A program made the position numbers and the translations under genes. The notes beneath the pieces were generated by a model. That model was not told the DNA's origin. It saw only the letters and a list, made by a program, of their open reading frames with translations, and made no database searches. Shown here in pieces: positions 1 to 7,957 of a stretch of DNA of 64,000 nucleotides; positions within the stretch are counted from its first letter, which is position 1, and each line of letters begins with the position of its first letter. The DNA comes from PGYR01 sp048267165 (GTDB lineage: Bacteria; Bacteroidota; Ignavibacteria; Kapaibacteriales; UBA2268), in NCBI GenBank assembly GCA_048267165.1, contig JBLWYD010000013.1, forward strand, positions 1 to 64,000, in the 5' to 3' direction.

Positions 1-809
1 CAATAGCAATAACTCTAATGTTGATAATTGTAGCTATTATTATATTTAACTATGCACGAAAGAACAAAACACTAAATAACCAACTGACAAAAGCAAATGA
101 TGAGTTAGAGATAGCTAATACACAGCTTACAGTTTTGAACGAAACTAAAACAAAGCTATTTAGGATTATATCACATGACCTCTCGAATCCTATAAAGGAA
201 TTTGATGCAAGAGTAACTCAACTAAAAGAAGATATAAGTAAAGATGATAATCAGAATATTATTTTCAAAGTTAATGCATTGGGTGAAAGTGCATCAAGTA
301 TCTATAACTTGCTTAACTCACTATTGAATTGGGCAGAATCCCAGTTCAAAGAAATCCGAATTGAGAAAGCAAATGTAAATATAGATGAAGCCATTAGAAG
401 AGTTCTCTTACTTAATAAATCAAACATAGAACACAAGCAATTAATTATAGAAAAAGATTTAGAACTAACTAATTTAAATACTGACCCCAATATATTTCAA
501 ATAATAATCCGCAATATCATCCAAAACAGCATCAAATTCACACCAACGGGTGGGTCTATAAGAATCTCTACTTATGAAGAAGATGGCTTTAATATCTTAT
601 CTATAACTGATACTGGTCAAGGTATGTCAAAAGAACAAATAGATGCTATACTTACCAATAATTATTACACCATAAATTTTGATGATATCCAAACAGGCAA
701 TAGCCTTGGATTAAGAGCTGTTAAAGATTACATCGACCAATTAGATTGTAAACTATTCATAGAAAGTTCAGCCGACAAAGGAACCAAAGTCACTATCTAC
801 TTCTCCTAA
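1..809 (+). CDS. sensor histidine kinase, 5' end outside window
   Basis: C-terminal part of a membrane-bound sensor histidine kinase. The reading frame is open to the left edge (first full codon at 3), so the ATG at 18 lies inside a transmembrane helix and is not the start. Counting from that Met, the order is a hydrophobic helix (1-11), a coiled-coil linker (20-45), an H-box with phospho-acceptor His at about 53 (ISHDLSNP), an N-box around Asn170 (IIQNSIKFTP), a G1 box at about 198 (DTGQGM) and a G2 box GNSLGL near 227-232. It should autophosphorylate and pass phosphate to a response regulator; none is visible here. The sensor domain lies outside the window. Confidence 0.92.
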   Translation, partial: IAITLMLIIVAIIIFNYARKNKTLNNQLTKANDELEIANTQLTVLNETKTKLFRIISHDLSNPIKEFDARVTQLKEDISKDDNQNIIFKVNALGESASSIYNLLNSLLNWAESQFKEIRIEKANVNIDEAIRRVLLLNKSNIEHKQLIIEKDLELTNLNTDPNIFQIIIRNIIQNSIKFTPTGGSIRISTYEEDGFNILSITDTGQGMSKEQIDAILTNNYYTINFDDIQTGNSLGLRAVKDYIDQLDCKLFIESSADKGTKVTIYFS

Positions 810-914
810 AAATAATTTAAAAAATACTAATATCTTAGTATGGACTCTCGTACCTAGTAATCCTAATTTGCATTTAAGATAATTCAAAAAGAATTATTAT
901 TTATAATAACAAAT

Positions 915-920
915 TAGGAG
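915..920 (+). promoter_or_regulatory. ribosome binding site TAGGAG
   Basis: The hexamer sits 8 nt before the ATG at 929. It favours that ATG over the in-frame TTG at 923, which would be only 2 nt away. Confidence 0.6.
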
Positions 921-928
921 AGTTGGTT

Positions 929-1264
929 ATGAGTAAGTCTAGAAAAACATCAAAGTTCATCATTGGACACCCATTATATAAACACCATAAACGAAATAAT
1001 TTTAATCGTTTAGATGGCTCTTTTACAAAACTTGTATTGGGTACTTCCATTCAATTTAATTTTGGCTCATTATTATTATTTATTACAGAACTAAATAACA
1101 CAGCTGAAGCGAAAGAATATGGAAAGATTATAGCAGAAGACTGTAAATTTATAAATTTTCAAGAATTCCATGAAATTATATCTTCATTAACCAAAGCTTT
1201 TGAATTAGAATATGATATTGAAGATGTAATAATTTCAAGTTTTCATATTGGAGAAAGAAAATAG
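929..1264 (+). CDS. hypothetical protein, 111 aa
   Basis: No family recognised. The start was chosen from the TAGGAG site 8 nt upstream. The N-terminus is basic (KSRKTSKF, KHHKRNN); the rest is mixed alpha/beta with an acidic C-terminal half, and there is no signal peptide or membrane helix. It lies 58 nt before the first of two RNase H-like paralogues on the same strand, each gene having its own ribosome site, so the three may form an operon. The stretch is very AT-rich compared with the core genes later in the window, in keeping with an acquired segment. Confidence 0.65.
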   Translation: MSKSRKTSKFIIGHPLYKHHKRNNFNRLDGSFTKLVLGTSIQFNFGSLLLFITELNNTAEAKEYGKIIAEDCKFINFQEFHEIISSLTKAFELEYDIEDVIISSFHIGERK

Positions 1265-1322
1265 TATGTATTTAAAGAATTTGAAATTGTTAAAATTCTA
1301 AAAAAATTCAGGAGAAGATAAA

Positions 1323-2321
1323 ATGAATGAAAAAAGTAAAATGATTACAGATTGTTATTATCTATTAACAATTCTGATTGATTATAGAATGATGATAGGT
1401 TATATAAATGTACTGAATTGGCTTCTAAAAATAAATGAAGAGATGGACCTTATAGAAATTTTAGAAGGTATAAATCATGCTTTTGAAGAAGATAAAAGCT
1501 TGTATGTTGCTGAGGGCATGGATTTAGAAATAATTTCGAAAATTTCACTAAATAGGAGTCTAGAGAATGTCATCAAATTACAAGATTTAAGAAAAGTAAG
1601 TACTGATGAGAAACTCTTGTTAATACTTAACCATTTGCCTTGTGAATTATTTAGCATGGAAATATATAAAGAATATAAAGTAAAATTTTCAGTTTTAGAA
1701 TATCAGAAGCTAAATATGATAATTGAAATAATTACCAAAGAAGCTAAACAAGATAGATTTAATAAGAGTATTGATAATGTAACCATTAGAATAAAACAAT
1801 TAGATAATTACGATTTGCCTGAACTGGAGACTTTAAAAAGTAGTGCCGAGATATGGATTGCTGGTAAATTAATAACAGAAAAAAAATATACAGCATCTGC
1901 ATTTGGTTTAATTATTCTATTACCAGATAATACTAATGAAGAAATAGTACTTTCTGATTCTTTTAAGAAAGGGAGTAGAAATAATGTTGAATTTTTGGCA
2001 TTATATAGAGGCATAAGAAAAGTAACTAGTTTAGGTTATACAAATATTAGAGTTTATACTAATTCTACTTTTATGGAAAATGTATGTACCAAATGGATGT
2101 ACTATTGGAAGAATAGAAGTTGGAAAAAGCAAGATGGAACCCCTCCTGAAAATTTAGCGATAATTAAGAAAATCTACGGAATTATAAACAAGAGTAATAT
2201 TAAAATTAAATTCATCAAAGATAATCCCAAAGTAAATAGAAACATGGAGAGAACTTCAAAGTTGGCAATAAAAGCCGCAAGAAATAAATTGAATAAAAGC
2301 AAAAAGAACTGGTTTAAATAA
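1323..2321 (+). CDS. RNase HI-like protein with degenerate active site, paralogue 1
   Basis: 332 aa. Residues 1-170 form a helical domain I do not recognise; residues 176-325 align by eye with E. coli RNase HI. The best match is the basic handle: KWMYYWKNRSWKK (257-269) parallels QWIHNWKKRGWK, followed by the conserved P and a helix. Of the four catalytic carboxylates, D10 is replaced by Ala180, D70 by Asn247 (YTNS for STDS) and D134 by Ser312; only E48 seems kept (Glu223). Canonical two-metal cleavage is therefore unlikely, and binding of RNA/DNA hybrid or dsRNA is more plausible. The start is supported by AGGAG at 1310-1314. The next gene encodes a full-length paralogue. Confidence 0.8.
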   Translation: MNEKSKMITDCYYLLTILIDYRMMIGYINVLNWLLKINEEMDLIEILEGINHAFEEDKSLYVAEGMDLEIISKISLNRSLENVIKLQDLRKVSTDEKLLLILNHLPCELFSMEIYKEYKVKFSVLEYQKLNMIIEIITKEAKQDRFNKSIDNVTIRIKQLDNYDLPELETLKSSAEIWIAGKLITEKKYTASAFGLIILLPDNTNEEIVLSDSFKKGSRNNVEFLALYRGIRKVTSLGYTNIRVYTNSTFMENVCTKWMYYWKNRSWKKQDGTPPENLAIIKKIYGIINKSNIKIKFIKDNPKVNRNMERTSKLAIKAARNKLNKSKKNWFK

Positions 2322-2404
2322 CACCATCAGATTGACTTATAAAAACTATGTGGTCTATGATAGAAAACTCTAAAATGTAGTAACACAAGACAAAGCAGGA
2401 ACAG

Positions 2405-3478
2405 ATGCATAAGAAATTGAGACTAGATTATACAATCTTTAATGACTTATACTTATTCTTATCTAAAGTAATTGGTAAGAAGGAGATTAGAATATATGTT
2501 AATACTTTAAATAACCTATTTAGAGTCAATTCTAGAGTTAACAATATCAAAATATTAAAGAGTTTGAAAAATGCTTTAGAAGAAGACAGAAAACTTTATA
2601 CTTCAGTTGGTAATGAACTCGTAAAATTGTTGGAATTAGCTAGTATTAAAAACGAATCAAATGCTAATCATGCAATTAGAGTAATGGACATTAAAAGTAA
2701 AGTTATAAGTAATTCCATAAAAGTTGATTTAAAAAATATTTCTTTTAAAGTCGACAAATATGAAGAATACAAGAGTGAATATTCTGAAATAGATTACCAA
2801 AGGATAATAGTCATACTAGATTTTGTTATTAAAGGAACTAATCAAAACAAATTCAAAGGTAATATATTAAAAGCTATTAAAAAGATGACAGAGCTATCAA
2901 ATCTAGATTTAACTGAATTACAGATATTGATAAATAGAGTTGAAATCTGGGTATCATTCTATTGCAAAATCAATAATGGAGATAATCCAGGAGGATGGGC
3001 TTATATTTTAGATTCAACGAAAATAGAAAAATCTAATAGCAGTAAATTTGGTACTTTTTCTATGACAACAATAAATTATATGGGTCTTTATGTAGTTAAA
3101 GAAAGTATAATTAAAGCCAACGAATTAGGATTCACCGATATAGTGATTTATACTGATTCTGAATATGTATTTAATGTATGTATGAAATGGATGATTTATT
3201 GGAAGAGTAAAGGATGGTTAACCAAAGAGAACAAGCCACCAGTACATTTAGATTTAGTCAAAGAATTGTATGAACTATTTATAAAAGTAGGGAACAACAT
3301 AACTTTAGAACTTATAGATCCTGAATGGAAAATACCTTTGTATAATAAAGTAGCTAGCTTAGCTAAAAAGAAAGCGAAAGAAGAACAAAGTAGATTAAAC
3401 CGATTAGAAAAGGAAAACCCAAAACATTTAGATTTTCAAGCATATAGATATTTAAGAAGAAAGATGTTAAATAAATAA
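2405..3478 (+). CDS. RNase HI-like protein with degenerate active site, paralogue 2
   Basis: 357 aa, homologous to the preceding protein along its whole length, including the unknown N-terminal domain (shared pattern ALEEDRKLYTSVGNE here and AFEEDKSLYVAEGMD there). The RNase HI fold spans about 179-330, with the handle KWMIYWKSKGW (261-271) followed by KPP and DL as in E. coli RNase HI. Catalytic positions: D10 is Ser184, E48 is Gly227, D70 is kept as Asp251 (YTDSEYV), D134 is Ala317. So this copy keeps the acid lost in paralogue 1 and lacks the one kept there. An AGCAGGA site precedes the ATG. Function unknown; a heteromeric nucleic-acid binder or one half of a composite enzyme is possible. 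Confidence 0.8.
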   Translation: MHKKLRLDYTIFNDLYLFLSKVIGKKEIRIYVNTLNNLFRVNSRVNNIKILKSLKNALEEDRKLYTSVGNELVKLLELASIKNESNANHAIRVMDIKSKVISNSIKVDLKNISFKVDKYEEYKSEYSEIDYQRIIVILDFVIKGTNQNKFKGNILKAIKKMTELSNLDLTELQILINRVEIWVSFYCKINNGDNPGGWAYILDSTKIEKSNSSKFGTFSMTTINYMGLYVVKESIIKANELGFTDIVIYTDSEYVFNVCMKWMIYWKSKGWLTKENKPPVHLDLVKELYELFIKVGNNITLELIDPEWKIPLYNKVASLAKKKAKEEQSRLNRLEKENPKHLDFQAYRYLRRKMLNK

Positions 3479-3667
3479 TTAGTATATATTCTTTACTTGA
3501 TTGATACTCCATTTCACTTGTAATCTCTTTCTTCTTCCTTCTCTTTTATATCCGTATAAACGTCTAAAATATTAAATTTACATCTGGAATAGTTTTACCG
3601 AACTCTATAATATTGTTAATATATTCATATTTTATATATTCCGTTTCACTTCTCACTGTCGCATATC

Positions 3668-3886
3668 CTAAGCCCTCGTCAGCTCATCAGCTATCATCGC
3701 TGCTTGCTTTAGAACGGTTTCTGTTGCTAGTTTCTGCATATCTGGTGGATAGCCGAACTGTCCTAGGGTTCTTTTTATAATAACTTTTAGTTTAGCTCAG
3801 ACACTTTCTTTTATTGTCTAATCGATTGATGCATTCGCCTTTACTCTTTCGGTTAATATCACGGCTAATTCTCAGAGCTTATACTT
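3668..3886 (-). pseudogene. hsdR: hsdR 3' remnant (type I restriction subunit R)
   Basis: Not an open frame. Read on the minus strand without frameshift from 3886 to the TAG at 3670-3668, it gives a clear HsdR C-terminus: ELAVILTERVKANASID, then TIKESV, AKLKVIIKRTL and QFGYPPDMQKLATETVL. Three in-frame stops interrupt it, two of them where Trp (TGG to TAG) and probably Arg (CGA to TGA) are expected. Decay is thus by point mutation. Everything upstream of this tail is gone. It faces the same way as the hsdM remnant near 7.1-7.8 kb, so both are the ends of one former hsdM-hsdS-hsdR locus. Confidence 0.82.
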
Positions 3887-3911
3887 TTACATTAATTATC
3901 TAGGATGAAAT

Positions 3912-4082
3912 AACGATTCTGATGATGGAATAGACATAGGTTTCAACAGAGAAGAGAATGCAGAAAAAGCTCTATAGAATATAGAAGCTGGAAGGGATTT
4001 TCTAGGTATTGAGGATAGTGAATTAGAAAAGTTTGCTAAAAAGTATTTAGATAGTGGTGTTAGTGTTGAGGTGGTGGAGTAG
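3912..4082 (+). pseudogene. decayed ORF fragment, unknown
   Basis: A plus-strand frame ends at TAG 4080-4082 and reads as an acidic, helical protein tail (NREENAEKAL, then NIEAGRDFLGIEDSELEKF and AKKYLDSGVSVEVVE), broken by one TAG at 3975-3977. The composition looks coding, but I do not recognise the family. It overlaps, tail to tail, the end of the minus-strand gene at 4060-4818, which suggests that a junction between unrelated pieces lies here. It could also be chance. Confidence 0.35.
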
Positions 4083-4818
4083 AGTAAATATCAAGTATTT
4101 TGTTCAAAGCAATTCGTAAATCAATAATCTGTTGGTCATTATATCCGTCAACATATTTAGAGTTTCTTTCAACTAAACTAACAAGAGAAATTGTAATGAT
4201 AAAAAATGTAATCATTTCAGAATCAATTTTTTTATATATTACTGGAAATAATACATTTCTACTATCAGTAGGTATCGTTAAAAATTGGAACATCTCAAAT
4301 ATAGATGAAACCTTAATAGCAAAAGGTGAAGTTCTATAGGTTAAATCAACATAAACAGAACGAAAATTGTTTAATTTAGTTGAATCTATCTCTTCTATTT
4401 TTTTAATATTATTTTCAATAATTGTTAATGTCTTAATTCTATTCTCATGATGTTCAATTTTCTGTTTAAAAATTTGCTTTCCTAAGAACAGACTTGTTGC
4501 CTTTTCTAATAAATCGAATTCTTTATAAATTAAGTCAAAACTTCTTGTTAATTCAAATCCTTCACGTTGCTCTTTTAATTCTCTTTTTTGATATAAGAAA
4601 GTTATATAAACTAGAAGTATAGTGATTATTGAAAGGATAGTGCCTAAATACCCACCAAAGAAATCGCCTTTACTTGATAATGTTAGAATTTCACCTGTTC
4701 CACTTAGTATTTCGTACATATTAGAATTATTGCTGAATATTACAACAGAAAAAATCAATGATGCGAATACTACTATTGCTAAAAAAAGACTAACGGCTTT
4801 ATCTATAAAATTTTTCAT
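4060..4818 (-). CDS. AbiC-like putative phage abortive infection membrane protein
   Basis: 252 aa with two N-terminal membrane helices (about 8-29 and 56-76) joined by a short external loop, then a charged coiled coil and a cytoplasmic helical domain. The signature GDFFGG (51-56) just before helix 2, followed by YQKRELKEQREGFEL, is typical of the putAbiC family of abortive-infection proteins. These are known as phage-resistance factors with poorly understood action; function here is inferred. The last eight codons or so run antisense over a decayed plus-strand fragment, so the natural C-terminus may have been changed. It stands between the hsdR and hsdM remnants with other defence-like genes. 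Confidence 0.68.
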   Translation of the reverse strand: MKNFIDKAVSLFLAIVVFASLIFSVVIFSNNSNMYEILSGTGEILTLSSKGDFFGGYLGTILSIITILLVYITFLYQKRELKEQREGFELTRSFDLIYKEFDLLEKATSLFLGKQIFKQKIEHHENRIKTLTIIENNIKKIEEIDSTKLNNFRSVYVDLTYRTSPFAIKVSSIFEMFQFLTIPTDSRNVLFPVIYKKIDSEMITFFIITISLVSLVERNSKYVDGYNDQQIIDLRIALNKILDIYSTPPPQH

Positions 4819-4929
4819 TATTTCTCTCTGCTGTTGATAGTGTTTCTAAATTAATAAATAAACTTATTTAAAATGGGGTGAGGCAAATAAAGAGAGACTT
4901 AAGAATTTTTGGTTTATAGATTAGATAGT

Positions 4930-5508
4930 TTATTTCTTCTGAGACTTAGAGACGTAACTTTTATATTTGTTTGTCTTAGTGCTATCTTCTATTGATTTTT
5001 TCTTAAGCTTAGTTCTTTTTTTAGGAGCAGTTTCTTTTGAAAGCAAATTAAGAATTGTAATTGCTGCCGCCCCACCTAACAACCAAGTTAAAGCTTGTTT
5101 ATCAAAATTATTTATACTTGGTTTGAAATGTTCTATTTTTCTCTTTATTTCTTCAATTTGTGCAAGTGGATTTCTTCTATTAAAAATAAGTATGCTAGGA
5201 TCGTGTCGTACGCTTGGATCAATAAATGAAAACCCTTCCTCTACTAATAATATATTAAATACGTTATTATTTCTCGCAATTAACCATTCAAGGTATACAT
5301 TATGATTTCTTTTACCACTATTCGTTATTATTCCAATAAAAAGTATTGCACTTTTTATACTGCTCCTAATTAAGAATTCATCTTTATTATCAAAATTACC
5401 ATAACTTGGTATAATAGAAATATCTCTTTCACGTAGTGATCTTGATAGTAGTGTTAATATATGAAATTCAGTTTCATCTAATGAATATGATACTAAGGCT
5501 TGTTTCAT
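4930..5508 (-). CDS. TIR-like domain protein with C-terminal membrane segment
   Basis: 192 aa. Residues 1-125 fit a TIR-type fold: ALVSYSLDE at the first strand, SAILFIGIIT as a central strand, and VYLEW with Glu74 where bacterial TIR NADases carry the catalytic Glu, then the strand NILLVEEG. Residues 140-156 form one hydrophobic helix (GGAAAITILNLL), and the tail is Lys-rich. It starts one base after the stop of the Mrr-like nuclease gene, so the two are translated together. TIR proteins in bacterial immunity destroy NAD or make signal nucleotides; whether this one does is inference. A SEFIR or nucleoside-deoxyribosyltransferase-like fold is the main alternative. Confidence 0.6.
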   Translation of the reverse strand: MKQALVSYSLDETEFHILTLLSRSLRERDISIIPSYGNFDNKDEFLIRSSIKSAILFIGIITNSGKRNHNVYLEWLIARNNNVFNILLVEEGFSFIDPSVRHDPSILIFNRRNPLAQIEEIKRKIEHFKPSINNFDKQALTWLLGGAAAITILNLLSKETAPKKRTKLKKKSIEDSTKTNKYKSYVSKSQKK

Positions 5509-5509
5509 T

Positions 5510-6004
5510 TTATTTATACTGATTATAGTATTTTGGAAAATAATTTCTAATTATATTGTCATCCTGCCCTATTATATTCCTTAAGTCTATCCCTGTCCAT
5601 ATTTTGTACTTATATCTAAAGGTACAATTTCTATTGAGATCTTCAAACATTCTACCAACATTAGTTGTAATACCAGTATTGGTAACAAGTAAATAACCTA
5701 CTGCTCCATGCTGATGAATAAGTGATGGAATATTAATTTCACCAATTTGTTTTGGAGTAAGTTTTCTTTTGTTGAATTTACATTGTACTAGCCATTTTCT
5801 TTTTATTTCCGAAAGGCTGTCATTTATCCTAACTGTAAAATGGAAATCAACACCTCCATCAGTTCCCTCTGCTGGCGGTATAATCTCGTCCAACTCTATA
5901 AGATTCATCGTATTTTTATACATAGAGATTACACATTCATAGACTAAAAATTCGAATTGATTTCCATCTTGGATTTCTGTAAAATCAAATTGCGTTATTG
6001 ACAT
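5510..6004 (-). CDS. Mrr-like restriction endonuclease (QxK variant)
   Basis: 164 aa, the size of a single Mrr_cat-type PD-(D/E)XK domain. Visible core: a helix with Glu (NQFEFLVYECV, 15-25), the motif GTDGGVDF with Asp53, and WLVQCKF with Gln74 and Lys76. QxK in place of ExK is normal for Mrr-type enzymes. The C-terminal half (GYLLVTNTGITTNVGRMFED) matches the rest of that fold. No separate DNA-reading domain is present. Expected role: cleaving foreign or modified DNA. It is first in a two-gene unit with the TIR-like gene (1 nt gap) and divergent from the AlbA-type gene at 6112. Confidence 0.75.
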   Translation of the reverse strand: MSITQFDFTEIQDGNQFEFLVYECVISMYKNTMNLIELDEIIPPAEGTDGGVDFHFTVRINDSLSEIKRKWLVQCKFNKRKLTPKQIGEINIPSLIHQHGAVGYLLVTNTGITTNVGRMFEDLNRNCTFRYKYKIWTGIDLRNIIGQDDNIIRNYFPKYYNQYK

Positions 6005-6111
6005 AGATTATAATTAGATTAACGTTTTAATCAACATTTATTACCAAAAATAGTGAATTATCAATAAATTCCCATTATTATTCCGAAATTAATTAAATTA
6101 AGACAAAAAGA

Positions 6112-7056
6112 ATGGCTAACATTATGGAAATACACAAACTAGAAAATTATGACACAGAATTTATACAATCATTAATTGATAATGAAATAGAAGAATCAAT
6201 TCATATTGAATTTAAAAGGGCTGAAGCACTTTCAAAGAGAGAAGCTTACAAAAAGGAAATTTCAAAAGATGTTTCAGCATTTGCAAATAGTGATGGAGGG
6301 ATTATAGTCTATGGAATTGAAGAGATAGATCATAAAGCTACTAAATTTTCTTTTGTAGATGGAAATGTCTTTACAAAAGAATGGTTAGAACAAATAATTA
6401 GTTCAACTATTAAAAGGGCTATTCCAGATATTAAAATCTTTCCAATTAGAGTTGAGGCTCAAATTAAAAAAACCGTCTATGTAGTACAAATACCATCAAG
6501 CATTGAAGCGCCTCATTTAACTAAAGAGAAGAGATTTTATAAAAGATATAACTTCCAATCTGTTGAAATGGAAGAGTATGAAATAAGACAACTGTATGGA
6601 AGAAGATTGAAATCTAAGCTGGAACTTGATAACTGTATAGTTACTAGATACGCAGGACAGGAAGATAAAGATAGAACTAAATTTGGCATAAAAGCTTCAG
6701 TAGTTAATGTTGGAGAAGTTTTAGAGAGTGAGTTTAAAGTTAATTTTTATTTTATAAATTTAGTTGAAGATCTTAGGGTTGAATGGGATATAAGAGGTAC
6801 ACAAAGAGATAATTACTATACTGAGATCGAGGAAAACCGATCAAAAATAACTGGAATAGGGAAATCTATATATCCTAATGAAACAATAACTGTATTAAAA
6901 TTTGACTTTAGTATTTTAAACCATTCGTTGGAAGAAGCGAGAGAAAATCTCAAGTTTAGTTTCAGACTATTTTATCCTGATGGAAAAGATGAGTTAGAAA
7001 CTAAATTTAGTGACATTGAAGATCTTTTTAGAATAAAATTGAAAACTGATAATTAG
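6112..7056 (+). CDS. Schlafen/AlbA_2 domain protein
   Basis: 314 aa. Residues 15-155 are an AlbA_2 (Schlafen-type) domain: an acidic IHIEFKRAE near the start, AFANSDGGIIVYGIEE (75-90), and FYKRYNFQSVEMEEYEIRQLY near its end. Such domains occur in prokaryotic nucleic-acid-binding or tRNA-cleaving-type proteins and in putative regulators, often in defence loci. Residues 160-314 are a beta-rich domain I do not recognise. The gene diverges from the nuclease-TIR pair with 107 nt between starts, so the two transcripts may share control. Function in detail unknown. Confidence 0.75.
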   Translation: MANIMEIHKLENYDTEFIQSLIDNEIEESIHIEFKRAEALSKREAYKKEISKDVSAFANSDGGIIVYGIEEIDHKATKFSFVDGNVFTKEWLEQIISSTIKRAIPDIKIFPIRVEAQIKKTVYVVQIPSSIEAPHLTKEKRFYKRYNFQSVEMEEYEIRQLYGRRLKSKLELDNCIVTRYAGQEDKDRTKFGIKASVVNVGEVLESEFKVNFYFINLVEDLRVEWDIRGTQRDNYYTEIEENRSKITGIGKSIYPNETITVLKFDFSILNHSLEEARENLKFSFRLFYPDGKDELETKFSDIEDLFRIKLKTDN

Positions 7057-7122
7057 TGCTGAATGATATGATTAATTAGAAAACCTTATTTTTAAATATT
7101 GTGATATTAGTAATTAATTTCT

Positions 7123-7833
7123 CTACTTTCTAATCAAATCCTGTCCGAAAATAGATATTTCATTCAGCTTACCTTGGTGCTTTTCGACGAATTTTTCTGA
7201 CTGTACAAACATACCACCCGAACCGCAGCAAGGGTCAAAAACCCGACCTTTGTATGGCTCTAGCATTTTGACTAATAGCTCGACCACACTCCGTGGAGTA
7301 TAGAACTGTCCACCTTTTTTACCTTCGGCTAGTGCGAACTCACCCAAGAAATACTCGAACACGTGACCTAGTACATCGGCCCTACGTGATTTGGCATCAC
7401 CTAGGGCGATATTACTAATTAGGTCTATGAGTTCACCCAAACTAGTTGGATCTAGATTTTGGCGAGCATACACTTTAGGTAGCACCCCTTTGAGCGAAGA
7501 GTTCTCTTTCTCAATAGCATCCATTGCCTTGCCGATAGTGGGCTGCTTTGCTTTTGATTGTAGGAAGCTCCATCTAGCATCTTCAGGAACGAAGAATATA
7601 TTCTCCGCCTTGTACTCATCTTTGTCTTAAGGGTCAGCACCTGCGTATTCGCCCTTACCATTTTTCAGCTTTTCATACTGCTCCTCGAACGCATCCGAGA
7701 TGTACTTAAGGAATATCAGCCCTAGAACTACGTGCTTGTATTCAGCCGCATCTATGTTCTTTCGGAGCTTATCAGCTGATTTCCATAGCTGTTTTTCTAG
7801 CGGTTCGTCTTGTTTCTTATCTTTCTTCTTCAT
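7123..7833 (-). pseudogene. hsdM: hsdM 5' half (type I methyltransferase), nonsense and truncated
   Basis: The first 237 codons of a type I DNA methyltransferase subunit, normally about 500. The N-terminal HsdM domain (LEKQLWKSADKLRKNIDAAE, LGLIFLKYISDAF) is broken at codon 69 by TAA in ADP-stop-DKDEYKAENIFF, where family members have Glu (GAA to TAA). The frame then continues through GQFYTPRSVVELLV and SAM motif I DPCCGSGGMF, and ends soon after FGQDLIRK. The catalytic NPPF motif is absent because the 3' half is deleted. No active enzyme can result. It pairs with the hsdR tail at 3668-3886. Confidence 0.92.
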
Positions 7834-7957
7834 TAGGTCTTTTCTGTTGTGTTTTAATAATTACAAACATTAGTACTGTAAATATAATAGTAAATGCTGT
7901 AATAGTCAATTAGTGTTGAATAAATGGGTTAGATTCTAATTAACAAACCTCATGTAA

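Noticed and set aside
923..4082. Integrase, transposase or attachment sites explaining the accessory genes
   Set aside because: No recombinase gene, inverted-repeat ends or target duplication could be seen anywhere in the window.
4967..5305. Plus-strand frame of 112 codons
   Set aside because: Shadow of the TIR-like gene, hydrophobic and without a ribosome site.
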